A DNA stretch of 7,737 nucleotides from Pyrinomonadaceae bacterium (GCA_013812565.1 JACCTF010000858.1:1-7737), one strand, 5' to 3'. Shown: positions 1 through 7,312, counted from the stretch's first letter. Notes: a model not told the origin generated them from the sequence alone. Made by a program: numbers and translations.

Positions 1-1711
1 GCTCTGCGCCACTTATCTTTTCTGCTTTCTTCGCCAGGACGGCGTTCGCCCAGGAGAACGCATGGAGGGGTGTGTTGAAACCGGGTGTGAAGACTATTTT
101 GTCGGGATCGTGAACTTTCCTCTCTTCCAGTTTAGGAAGACCGAGATGAGCGGAGGGTCTGCTCTCAGAGTAGAGAAAGGTGACGGCGATATAATCAGTA
201 GGAATTTTATTGCCAACGGGTCCATGCTCGATGGTGGAGCGGATGCTTTGTTTGTAGGCATAAGCGTCGGTGAGCATAAAGCGGTAACCGCCCGTTCTGC
301 TTAAATGCCTCTTGAAGTCCAAGCATCCACTTAAGGGAAGCGAGACCCGACCTTCCCAGCGACCCGGAACGTCGTACCATCCGCCGTTGAAAAAATCCTC
401 CGACCCCGTCCCGTGAATAACCATCTCTCCGTCGATTGCTGTCTGGTCATCGCCCTCAAAGAATTCGGGAACGGCTCCAGGCTGTGTCCCTTGGGCCTGC
501 AAGACACAACCGACAACATGCCCCCTGCCTTGAGTATCGACGAAGGTGAAAGGACGCCCTTCGTCGGTCAAGTTTTCCCGTCTCCAAAGAGCGTAAAGCC
601 GGCCTTCGTCTTTCGACTTTCCGCCAGCTGTAAACTTGACCTCGGCTTGAACATCAACGCCCGGGCCGGCGGGCTTCTCTGAGACAAGTTCAATCCTCGC
701 AGATTTGTCATATGGCATCGGCAGATAGATGTAATTTGTGTTCTCAGACGTTCCCAGCACGAGAGACCTCATGGCGGGGTGTCCCCAAGCGTAGCCGAAG
801 AAGTCACTGACCGGACAAGCTATTGCCGGGCTGTTCTCACCATCCCAGTAAATTTTGATGAGAACGTCGCGATCCTTGCCCGCGAAAGCGCTCGCCGGAC
901 CAAGCCTGAGTCCGGCTATTCTGCCGGGTCGGGTTGTTTCAAAGATGGTAACCGTTTTACCCGGAGCAAGCGTCTGATTGAACCTATGGGTTTGAAGCTT
1001 CTCTTTGTTAGAGGTCGTGTAAGAACTAATGTCAGAGCCAAACAGGGCGAACAGCTTTCTTGCCCTGTCTAAGTGCTCTTTGAACTCCTTCGAAGGCGAG
1101 GCCGCGTATGACTCGATCTGTGTGCCGGATGGGTAAGTGGCGTAATTGATCTGGTAGAACTGTAATTTATCGGCTTTAACCACCACTTTACACGACTCCT
1201 TAAAAGGCAACGGTAGATAGCAATAAAAGCCCCCGGCCCCGCTTCCCGCTATCGGAGAGAGAAAAGGAAATTGGTTTCCACTAAAAAGGTCTCTGAACGT
1301 AACCCTAATTCTAGGAGTTGCTTCCCCGTCAAAGTAGAATTCCACCATGTCATCGGTCGGCGTCGGCGTCCAAATCCTGTAGATGACTCCCGGCCCTTTC
1401 AAGTCAGCGATGACTAAACCGGACGATTCTTTCCGCAGAAACGAATACTTTCCAGAGAACCCATCATCATTACCTCCGGTCCTGTCATAGCTGGAAATAG
1501 AAGCGACTTTAACCGATTGTTTGAAGGTCGGAAGAGCATCTAACCTGTATAGCTCTTCGACACCCGGAAGGAACTTGGTTTGGGCATTGACGGGTCGGTC
1601 GCTTATAGAAACGACGACGGTAACAACCGTTATGAATGTTATAAAGATTCCCATGATTTGAAGGCCTACTCTCCGCAGTAAAGCGTCACATGAAAGCTGT
1701 TCACTTCTCAC
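1..1711 (-). CDS. Secreted DUF2961 / GH172-like glycoside hydrolase, 3' end cut by window edge
   Basis: An open frame of 570 codons runs from a GTG at 1709-1711 to the left edge without a stop, so the C-terminus is outside the window. The start is chosen because GGAGGT (1718-1723) lies 6 bases upstream. Residues 1-43 look like a Sec signal peptide: basic LLRR, a hydrophobic stretch (about 16-35), then a VNA-QT cleavage site, so the product is probably periplasmic or extracellular. The body reads as DUF2961: GPGVIYRIW and VEFYFDGE in the N-terminal half, and further on FFEGDD and HGTGSEDFFNGGW. In GH172 (alpha-D-fructofuranosidase / difructose-dianhydride I synthase-like and D-arabinan-active enzymes) two glutamates are catalytic; E419 and E438 here are the likely equivalents. 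The substrate cannot be told. The nearest upstream gene is the FG-GAP pseudogene on the same strand, 144 bp away. Family assignment is firm; activity is inferred. Confidence 0.88.
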   Translation of the reverse strand, partial: MRSEQLSCDALLRRVGLQIMGIFITFITVVTVVVSISDRPVNAQTKFLPGVEELYRLDALPTFKQSVKVASISSYDRTGGNDDGFSGKYSFLRKESSGLVIADLKGPGVIYRIWTPTPTDDMVEFYFDGEATPRIRVTFRDLFSGNQFPFLSPIAGSGAGGFYCYLPLPFKESCKVVVKADKLQFYQINYATYPSGTQIESYAASPSKEFKEHLDRARKLFALFGSDISSYTTSNKEKLQTHRFNQTLAPGKTVTIFETTRPGRIAGLRLGPASAFAGKDRDVLIKIYWDGENSPAIACPVSDFFGYAWGHPAMRSLVLGTSENTNYIYLPMPYDKSARIELVSEKPAGPGVDVQAEVKFTAGGKSKDEGRLYALWRRENLTDEGRPFTFVDTQGRGHVVGCVLQAQGTQPGAVPEFFEGDDQTAIDGEMVIHGTGSEDFFNGGWYDVPGRWEGRVSLPLSGCLDFKRHLSRTGGYRFMLTDAYAYKQSIRSTIEHGPVGNKIPTDYIAVTFLYSESRPSAHLGLPKLEERKVHDPDKIVFTPGFNTPLHAFSWANAVLAKKAEKISGAE

Positions 1712-1717
1712 CTGGCC

Positions 1718-1723
1718 ACCTCC
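1718..1723 (-). promoter_or_regulatory. Shine-Dalgarno site of the DUF2961 gene
   Basis: GGAGGT on the minus strand, 6 bases before the GTG at 1709-1711. It decides this start over the first in-frame ATG (codon 20), which would remove the basic N-terminal part of the signal peptide. Confidence 0.75.
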
Positions 1724-1792
1724 AGACAACCGGATTTCTCATCCTCAAGTGACCTCGGTCTCCCAACCGTCCGTTATTGTTCATGCCCACGC

Positions 1793-1827
1793 CATGTACG
1801 TCCCCATGTACATCCCGATGTAATGTC
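1793..1827. repeat. Short 12-bp tandem repeat in the 144-bp intergenic region
   Basis: Two near-identical 12-base units, CATGTACGTCCC and CATGTACATCCC, are followed by a degraded third beginning GATGTA. Because each unit contains TGTAC, the same bases also form an inverted repeat (ATGTAC at 1794-1799 with GTACAT at 1808-1813). It lies between the FG-GAP stop codon and the DUF2961 start, so it could be an operator or a slippage product. No clear terminator or -35/-10 pair was seen in this gap. Confidence 0.4.
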
Positions 1828-1855
1828 ATTTCCCTCTTAAACCGTATGCTGGGCA

Positions 1856-2838
1856 CTACTCCATTGGGATTTCTTTCATCGCTGGCGGTCGGTTAGCAGG
1901 CTCGCGAACGGTGAGCACTTGATCAACGGCGACATTCTCTAATCGCTGGATGACGCCGCTCGGCCACTTGATCTGCAACAGCTTGATACGCTTATCCGCA
2001 CCCAGGCCGAAGTGTACTCGCTTGTCACTCGACGAAAGATAACTGCTTCCTGTGCTGATTGTCGCGTGCTGCCGAAGGCCGGACTCTGAGGTGAGCGACA
2101 CCTCCGCTCCAATCCCATCGCGGTTGCTGACTGATCCGACCGTGCTGATTACGATCCAGTGGTTGCCCGTTCCACCTTCATTGCGCAGGATGACAGCCGG
2201 CCCGTTGTTGCAGTTGATCGCCATGTCCACGTAACCATTGTTGTCCAGATCACCGAAGGCAGCTCCGCGCGCCGCTAGTGGAACTTTGAAGGCTTCACCG
2301 CTCTCTGCAGATACGTCTTCAAACTTACCACGCTTGTTACGCATCAAGGCGAGCGGCTCAAGGTACTTGACCCACGACTGTGTGAGGCTGATGTTATCCA
2401 TCACGTGCCCTTGGGCCACGAACAAATCTTTCCACCCGTCATTGTCAACATCGACGAACTTAGCTCCCCACCCGGAATGAAGAGCACTGATCTGGCCGAT
2501 GTTTGTCGAGCCTGAAACATACTCGAATGTGCCTTTCTGGTTGCGGAACAGTGCGTACTTCTGATTGGCGAGGGCATTGATGAAGACGTCGGGCCAGCCG
2601 TCGTTGTCAAAGTCAGCGAAGTCGATGCCCATGCCGGCAAACGTTTGGCCGCTGTCATCAAAGGCCAACCCGGTTGACAGTCCCACCTCCTGAAAAGTTC
2701 CATCATGGTGGTTACGGAAAAGTTACTGCGGGAACGAATCGTTTGCCACCGCGATGTCGGACCAACCATCGGCGTCGAAGTCACTGATCGCGACGCCTAA
2801 TCCTTTACCCAGTGACTGGGTGAATCCAGCCTTGCGGG
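1856..2838 (-). pseudogene. FG-GAP/VCBS repeat and ASPIC/UnbV domain protein (CRTAC1-like), 5'-truncated with internal stop
   Basis: The frame ends at a TAG (1856-1858) and can be read back to the transposon end at about 2838. Seen in order: TRKAGF..GKGLGVAI, a Ca-binding-type repeat DFDADGWSD, then VANDSFPQ, a TAA (2723-2725), and LFRNHHDGTF. Then come three more D-x-D-x-D/N-G repeats (DFDNDGWPD, DVDNDGWKD, DLDNNGYVD) and a C-terminal ASPIC/UnbV domain (NRDGIGAEV.., GSSYLSSSD, WPSGV). Family members are secreted beta-propeller proteins, and the stop falls where they have an aromatic residue (VANDxxPxxLFRN), so TAC or TAT to TAA is likely. The 5' half, with any signal peptide, is lost at the transposon boundary. 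A 276-residue product from a GTG at 2684-2686 is possible on paper, but AGGAG abuts that GTG with no spacing, so translation there is doubtful. Family call is strong. Confidence 0.88.
2723..2725 (-). other. In-frame TAA interrupting the FG-GAP gene
   Basis: The codon falls between VANDSFPQ and LFRNHHDG, with the correct FG-GAP frame on both sides, so this is a nonsense substitution and not a frameshift. A sequencing error is the alternative. Confidence 0.8.
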
Positions 2839-2841
2839 TTA

Positions 2842-2879
2842 GGTAGGCGACAACGATTCGCAGGGAATGGGCCACTTCA
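2842..2879 (+). repeat. Left terminal inverted repeat of the Tn3-family element
   Basis: Reading inward it begins GGTAGGCGACAACGATTC and ends GGGCCACTTCA. It pairs with 7305-7342 with three mismatches, all within a 6-base block at 2860-2865. The match extends outward by three more bases (TTA at 2839-2841), giving 38 of 41. The tnpA stop codon lies inside it. Confidence 0.9.
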
Positions 2880-5800
2880 CACCAGCGCCTGCTTGGGCAC
2901 AACTTTGAACGCCAAGTTGTAGTCCGGTGCCGGCGTACTCCGCTCCAAGTTCAGCGTGTAATTGCCGAATCTATTGATGTGTTCAGTCAGATACGGGCTG
3001 AGCCGTGCCACCGCTTCATCCTCGATCTCATACCCTTCCGCCGCCAACTCGTGCAGCACACGCGTCAGCGATGAGACGTTGTGGAAGATCAGGCAGTTGG
3101 CGACCAGATGATTGTACTTGATCAGCTTGCGCTGCTCGTCGCGGTCGTTCTCCGCGATGATCCCGGCGCCACCGAAAGAAACCCACTGGATGAACCTGTT
3201 GAAGGCTTCGCTCTTGTTTGTCGCCGCTTGGATCATCCGCCGCAACTCCGGGTCGCGGAGATACTTCAGCAGGAAGATGGTTCTCACTACTCGTCCCAGT
3301 TCACGCATCGCAACGTAGAGTTTGTTTTTGCGGCTGTACGTGCCGAGTTTACGCAACAGCGTCGAAGCCGTAATGCGTCCTGCCTTGATCGAGAGCACTA
3401 CTCGCAGCATATCCGGTAAATGCGTTTCAATGGTCTCCCAGTCAATGCTTTCGGAAAACAGTTCATCAATGTGCGTGTAGTAAGATTCTTTCGACGGGCG
3501 GAAGAGCTTTAAGTCTTTCCAGTTGCGGATGCGCGGCATCAAGTTGATCCCGAGCAAGTAAGCTAAACCAAAGACCGGAGCACTTTGTCCTTGCGTGTCA
3601 GCGTGCAGCGTGTCGGGTTGGATGTCGGACTCGTTCTTCAGCAACCCGTCCAATATATAAACAGCTTCCCACACGCCGCACGGAATGAAGTGCGAGAAGA
3701 GCGCAACGTAAGTGTCAGACACATGATAATAACCAATGCCGCCGTAGCCACCATAGCGGATGTGGTATTCGCTCAGAAGATTCTGCTCATACATGTCCCA
3801 CTTGGTGCCATCGGCTGAAGCTGACTTACCTGATCCCCACTGCTTCGGCAGCGTGAACAAGTTGTAAGCATTGGTGATCTCGGTGATGATTTCATCGAGC
3901 TTCTCTTCAGTGACATGCCGTTGGTTGATCCAGGCTAGTTGGCGGCGGTCAATATCTTGGAGTGATTTAGAGGTTTGTGTTGGACCGAGGCCACAGCCAT
4001 AGCAGAAAGATGTCGTCACGTAACGCTCGCGTGGATTAGTGATCTTCGCATCATGACCGGAGAGCGGACCGAAGTGCTTGGTCCAGCCCAACCATCGCTC
4101 GGTGTCAGCGATGACGTCAAGGATGCCGACCGGTTCGATTCTGAGGGCGATCAACGCCTCCAAAGCTTTGAGGCCGGAAGGTAGAGCTTTTTTCTCCAGC
4201 CGACCAAGCACTGGCTCCCCATCCTCAACACGAAGCGTTTCGTTAGCGGGGAAAGAGGCGTCAGTCGCCGTTGCGACATGCTCCAACTCCTTTCGCATCT
4301 GTGCGACGAAGGTGGCGGCGTCGGTCGGCAAGTTAACCTGTTCACCGTAAGCCGCAACTGCTTCTTCATACTCTTCCCACGAGATGAGTTGCTCACGGTA
4401 GTCTGCGAACTTATCACTGCCTGCGATGCACAGATCACCGCTCTTGAGCTCCCACATCACTTGTGAAAAGAGGCAGACCTCGAAGTGGCGACGATCAACT
4501 TGCCTCGGCACCGTGTCACGACGGCTCATTCCTGTGACTAGCTTCCACCACTTGTCCGGCACCCATGACAGGTCAAGCAGGCTAAATGGTTGCGAACTGC
4601 AATCTTTGCTTACGGGCATGAGTGTGGAAAGCCAGTCGGCTTTGCTGGTCCGATGTGCCTGCAAGAAGGCGAGCGATTCTTCCAAGCTGATATCCTGACT
4701 GGTCGAGACGAGTCGCGCATGGTCAAGCAGATTAAAGAGCGTCTTGCGGTGGCTACTATGAAAGCGCCACAGGAAAGGTGCATAGTTGTTGTCGGCGTAT
4801 GCTGTATAAGCTTTGCAGTCTTCGATCACTGCTTCTGGATCACCGCCGACTGTCGCTCGTACCGCCGATAGTCGCTCGTCCGCGGAACCTTCTGCGTCCA
4901 GCGCGATCACCACGTCTTGTAGCATCTGGATCAGTTGATCGGTACGTGCTTGGTGGCGGGTGCGGTACTCCTCAAGCGCAGTTTGACCACGGAGATGGAT
5001 TTTCTTCATCCGCTTGATGAACATCTCGCCGAGGTCGTCGAGCGTGCGCGCCACCTGCATTTTGATCAACGCCGCAGCCAGCGTGTAGCGCTTATTAGGT
5101 TCCATCTCACTCATTCGTGCGGCGTCGAGACTCTTGGCTTCGAGGGTCCAGTGCCGCATCTTCACATCCGGGATCGCAGCAAAGGCTGCTATGCCGGCAT
5201 TCTGTTCGGATAGCCAGCGCAAATGATCCACCAGATGGCGTAGCTCAGTCAGCGTCGGTTTACCGGGATCACCCTTGAGCGCGTTCCACTTTGTCCGACG
5301 AGTGACCAGATCAGTGGTTAGAAGGTCATCCGCCAGGATGCGTCCGTCATCGCCGAGTGCTTCAGCGATTCGCTGGTAAATCGCACGGTTGACTTCAGCC
5401 CGCCCATGTTGTGCTTCTTCGAGCAATGTGGTGAAGCCCGGCAACTCGTAGCGCTGGTGGATCAGTTCTTCGATCCCGATATTGATAATGTCGACCAGCT
5501 CTTCCTTTGTCTGTGCCGCCACCCGCACGGTTGTGGCGAGCAGCTTGTGTGCCGCGTCATCGTACATTTTGACGTTGAGATGCTGGCGGATGAGCTGCAC
5601 ATGTCGGCGTCTGGTGCCTGACTGATCATAGGCCGATAACTTCACGGCTAAGGACTTGTCGCCAAGACACTGGCGGATGTGAGTAACGATCTGTGCTGGC
5701 ACGTCATGAAGTTGCACGAAGTAACCGAGGCGCTGAAAAGTCTTCAGCAATAGCAGGAAACAGAGCTTCTTGGCTGCGGTAGTGCGAGGGAGCGTGTCGG

Positions 5801-5903
5801 CAAGAGCGATCTCCCTTGACGTTGGAGTGTAGACGGCAGCGAGGTCATGGGCGGTAACGGAAGCTTTCAAGCGTGGGTAAGCAGTTTCATGAACGCCGGG
5901 CAA
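2877..5903 (-). CDS. tnpA: Tn3-family transposase TnpA with DUF4158 N-terminal domain, 1008 aa
   Basis: This DDE transposase binds the terminal repeats and carries out replicative transposition. The N-terminal part (about residues 1-165, ending near LPGFTTLLEEAQ) is DUF4158-like; the C-terminal part (about 590-975) is the Tn3 DDE domain. Candidate catalytic residues are D698 (SADGTKWD), D769 (HADTQGQS) and E899 (NKSEAFNRF). Their spacings of 71 and 130 are close to the 72 and 130 I recall for Tn4430 TnpA (D679, D751, E881). The conserved tail IKYNHLVANCLIFHNV is also present. Length is usual for the family. The start is a TTG (5901-5903) preceded by AAAGGAG with about 8 bases spacing, and the N-terminus (ETAYPRLK) is typical of the family. 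The TGA stop (2877-2879) lies within the left inverted repeat. No frameshift or internal stop is seen, so it is probably functional. Confidence 0.95.
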   Translation of the reverse strand: MPGVHETAYPRLKASVTAHDLAAVYTPTSREIALADTLPRTTAAKKLCFLLLLKTFQRLGYFVQLHDVPAQIVTHIRQCLGDKSLAVKLSAYDQSGTRRRHVQLIRQHLNVKMYDDAAHKLLATTVRVAAQTKEELVDIINIGIEELIHQRYELPGFTTLLEEAQHGRAEVNRAIYQRIAEALGDDGRILADDLLTTDLVTRRTKWNALKGDPGKPTLTELRHLVDHLRWLSEQNAGIAAFAAIPDVKMRHWTLEAKSLDAARMSEMEPNKRYTLAAALIKMQVARTLDDLGEMFIKRMKKIHLRGQTALEEYRTRHQARTDQLIQMLQDVVIALDAEGSADERLSAVRATVGGDPEAVIEDCKAYTAYADNNYAPFLWRFHSSHRKTLFNLLDHARLVSTSQDISLEESLAFLQAHRTSKADWLSTLMPVSKDCSSQPFSLLDLSWVPDKWWKLVTGMSRRDTVPRQVDRRHFEVCLFSQVMWELKSGDLCIAGSDKFADYREQLISWEEYEEAVAAYGEQVNLPTDAATFVAQMRKELEHVATATDASFPANETLRVEDGEPVLGRLEKKALPSGLKALEALIALRIEPVGILDVIADTERWLGWTKHFGPLSGHDAKITNPRERYVTTSFCYGCGLGPTQTSKSLQDIDRRQLAWINQRHVTEEKLDEIITEITNAYNLFTLPKQWGSGKSASADGTKWDMYEQNLLSEYHIRYGGYGGIGYYHVSDTYVALFSHFIPCGVWEAVYILDGLLKNESDIQPDTLHADTQGQSAPVFGLAYLLGINLMPRIRNWKDLKLFRPSKESYYTHIDELFSESIDWETIETHLPDMLRVVLSIKAGRITASTLLRKLGTYSRKNKLYVAMRELGRVVRTIFLLKYLRDPELRRMIQAATNKSEAFNRFIQWVSFGGAGIIAENDRDEQRKLIKYNHLVANCLIFHNVSSLTRVLHELAAEGYEIEDEAVARLSPYLTEHINRFGNYTLNLERSTPAPDYNLAFKVVPKQALV

Positions 5904-6054
5904 TTGAAGTCTCCTTTTGCGGATGATTTTGCTTGAACTTGGCTGGCGAAAAACTGTAGATTCCGGCCATGCTAGTGAAAGCCCTGAAAAGCTGCCAAAT
6001 TGCTGGGATTGTGCGGCTATATTTTTGAGGGTTTTCGGCCAGGGGCATCAAGTG
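5904..6054. promoter_or_regulatory. Divergent tnpA-tnpR intergenic region, probable res site and promoters
   Basis: In Tn3-type elements with divergent tnpA and tnpR, the resolvase-binding res site lies between the genes and overlaps both promoters, so that TnpR represses both. This 151-bp region has three related AT-rich blocks: GGCGAAAAACTGTAG (from 5945), GCCCTGAAAAGC (5981-5992), and, inverted, GGCCGAAAACCCTC (complement of 6027-6040). These could be the three resolvase subsites, but I cannot define the crossover dinucleotide by eye. The regulatory role is inferred from layout. Confidence 0.5.
5969..5998 (-). promoter_or_regulatory. Candidate sigma70-type promoter for tnpA
   Basis: On the minus strand TTGGCA (5993-5998) and TAGCAT (5969-5974) are 18 bases apart and about 65 bases upstream of the tnpA TTG. 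The -35 matches 5 of 6 consensus bases and the -10 matches 4 of 6. It overlaps the middle res-like block, which would fit repression by TnpR. This is a consensus match only. Confidence 0.3.
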
Positions 6055-6621
6055 ATGAGAGTAGGCATCTATGCGCGAGTCTCAACCCACGATCAGCAGA
6101 CCCTTGCGCTACAGATTGAAGCGATGCGCGAGTATGCTCGCAAGCGGCGGTGGTCACTCGTCAGTGAGGTCAAAGACGTTAGCTCGGGCGCAGTGCAGCG
6201 CCAGCACCGCGAAGTATTGTTGGACGCGGCCAGGCGGAGAGAACTTGATGCCATCATCGTCTGGCGACTCGACCGCTGGGGACGTTCTTTAGCTGATTTG
6301 GTGGTGACGCTCAAGGAACTGGGCGAACTCGGCGTCGGCTTTGTTTCAATTACGGAGGCTTTGGATTTAACTACTGCGTCAGGTCGGGCGATGGCCGGCA
6401 TGCTGGCAGTCTTTGCCGAGTTCGAGCATGAAATCATCAAAGAGCGCGTCCGGGCTGGCATTGCACAGGCGCGTTCTGAAGGCCGTCCGCATGGACGCCC
6501 ACGTACTGCCGCACATAAAGAGAAAGAGGTAAAGGAACTCTTTGCGGAAGGCGTTAGTAAATCGGAAATAGCCCGACGCTTGGAGATCGGAAGGACCTCG
6601 GTGAGACGCTTGTTGAGTTGA
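6055..6621 (+). CDS. tnpR: Serine resolvase TnpR, 188 aa
   Basis: It resolves cointegrates formed during transposition by site-specific recombination at res. The N-terminal catalytic domain (about 1-140) shows VGIYARVST with nucleophile S10 and R8, then RLDRWGRS with D73, R74 and R77 in the D-R-x-x-R pattern of gamma-delta-type resolvases. After that comes the long helix FAEFEHEIIKERVRAG. A GRPHGRPR linker (about 143-150) leads to a C-terminal helix-turn-helix (VSKSEIARRLEIGRTSVRRLL, about 167-187). The ATG at 6055 is chosen because the catalytic domain begins there and AGGGG (6041-6045) lies 9 bases upstream; the GTG at 6052 is equally possible. An extension to 5917 would only translate the res region. 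It is read away from tnpA and followed 77 bp later by the passenger gene. Intact and of normal length. Confidence 0.94.
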   Translation: MRVGIYARVSTHDQQTLALQIEAMREYARKRRWSLVSEVKDVSSGAVQRQHREVLLDAARRRELDAIIVWRLDRWGRSLADLVVTLKELGELGVGFVSITEALDLTTASGRAMAGMLAVFAEFEHEIIKERVRAGIAQARSEGRPHGRPRTAAHKEKEVKELFAEGVSKSEIARRLEIGRTSVRRLLS

Positions 6622-6659
6622 GCAACCCGCAGTCGCAAACGCTTGTGTGACCTCAACAC

Positions 6660-6677
6660 TTGATCCTGCCGGATCAA
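6660..6677. repeat. Perfect 7-bp inverted repeat between tnpR and the passenger gene
   Basis: TTGATCC and GGATCAA flank a TGCC loop. It lies 38 bases after the tnpR stop and 21 bases before the passenger ATG. No T-run follows, so it is not a classical rho-independent terminator. It could be an operator, an mRNA-processing hairpin or a weak attenuator for the passenger gene. Confidence 0.5.
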
Positions 6678-6698
6678 CCACCATCATGAGGACCGAAG

Positions 6699-7280
6699 AT
6701 GCCCACCCGAAAGTCACCGACTGACATCTCTATATACCAGATGAAGATCACGCTGCGTGGCAGCAAACCTCCCATCTGGCGCAGAGTCGAAGTAAGAAGC
6801 GATACGACTTTGCACAATCTGCACTGGATCATCCAGACGGCAATGGGATGGACCAACTCACACCTGCACCAGTTCATTGTCGGCCAGCAGTATTATAGCC
6901 AACCTGATTTTGGCATTGATGAACATGGCGTTGATGTGAAGAACGAAAGAGCGATCAAGCTGGGGCAGATAGCCTCTCGCGCGAAAGCGAAGTTTATCTA
7001 TGAGTATGATTTTGGTGACGGGTGGGAGCACGAAGTGGTTGTCGAGAAGATACTCACAGCAGAAGCAGGTATGCACTATCCGAAATGCTTGACTGGCAAG
7101 CGAGCCTGTCCGCCGGAAGACTGTGGCGGGGTCTGGGGATATGCTGGCTTTCTTGAAGCGATTAAAGACCCAGAGCATCCTGAGCACGAAGACATGCTGG
7201 AATGGGTGGGTGGGTCATTTGATCCAGAGGCTTTCGATATAGAAGAAGTCAATCAGGAGCTAAAAGGTCTCGGTCGCTAA
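6699..7280 (+). CDS. Plasmid pRiA4b ORF-3 family protein (IS1096-passenger type), 193 aa transposon passenger
   Basis: The product belongs to the PRiA4_ORF3 family (PF07929), also annotated as IS1096 element passenger TnpR-like; despite that name it has no recombinase motif. Recognised segments are IYQMKITLRGSKPPIWRRV (12-30), AMGWTNSHLHQF (48-59), FIYEYDFGDGWEHEVVVEKI (99-118), YPKCLTGKRACPPEDCGG (127-144) and HPEHEDMLEWVGGSFDPEAF (160-179). C130, C137 and C142 resemble a metal-binding cluster. These cover the family's usual full length with no gap. The ATG at 6699 has GAGGA (6688-6692) 6 bases upstream. Lying between tnpR and the right inverted repeat, in the same direction as tnpR, it travels with the element. 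No biochemical function is established for the family as far as I know; a role in regulating transposition or in host benefit is speculation. Confidence 0.93.
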   Translation: MPTRKSPTDISIYQMKITLRGSKPPIWRRVEVRSDTTLHNLHWIIQTAMGWTNSHLHQFIVGQQYYSQPDFGIDEHGVDVKNERAIKLGQIASRAKAKFIYEYDFGDGWEHEVVVEKILTAEAGMHYPKCLTGKRACPPEDCGGVWGYAGFLEAIKDPEHPEHEDMLEWVGGSFDPEAFDIEEVNQELKGLGR

Positions 7281-7282
7281 CA

Positions 7283-7312
7283 CCACTTCGACGGAAGCAC
7301 CGTTTGAAGTGG
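7283..7312 (+). terminator. Hairpin after the passenger gene, one arm inside the right inverted repeat
   Basis: CCACTTC (7283-7289) pairs with GAAGTGG (7306-7312) and ACGG (7291-7294) with CCGT (7300-7303) around an AAGCA loop; a G-T pair and one extra T join the two helices. It begins 3 bases after the passenger stop codon. There is no T-tract (CCCATTTCCC follows), so intrinsic termination is uncertain; mRNA 3'-end protection is an alternative. Confidence 0.45.

Noticed and set aside
62..1072. Plus-strand frames of 80-97 aa at 62-304, 413-682 and 779-1072
   Set aside because: All lie opposite the continuous DUF2961 frame and have no recognisable domain.
2684..2686. GTG as a genuine start of a 276-aa FG-GAP protein
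   Set aside because: AGGAG touches the GTG without spacing, and the family sequence continues upstream through the TAA to the transposon boundary.
2401..2784. Minus-strand 127-aa frame overlapping the FG-GAP gene
   Set aside because: Its product is Ser/Thr-rich with no domain; the FG-GAP repeats are in the other frame on both sides of the TAA.
5917..6054. N-terminal extension of the resolvase from 5917
   Set aside because: The extra 46 residues have no domain and would translate the probable res region; the catalytic domain begins at 6055.
6659..6670. TTGATCCTGCC, resembling the 5' end of eukaryotic 18S rRNA
   Set aside because: The match is about 11 bases and part of a local palindrome; no rRNA sequence follows.
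6093..6677. Minus-strand 194-aa frame opposite tnpR
   Set aside because: It is a shadow of the resolvase; tnpR shows all catalytic motifs.
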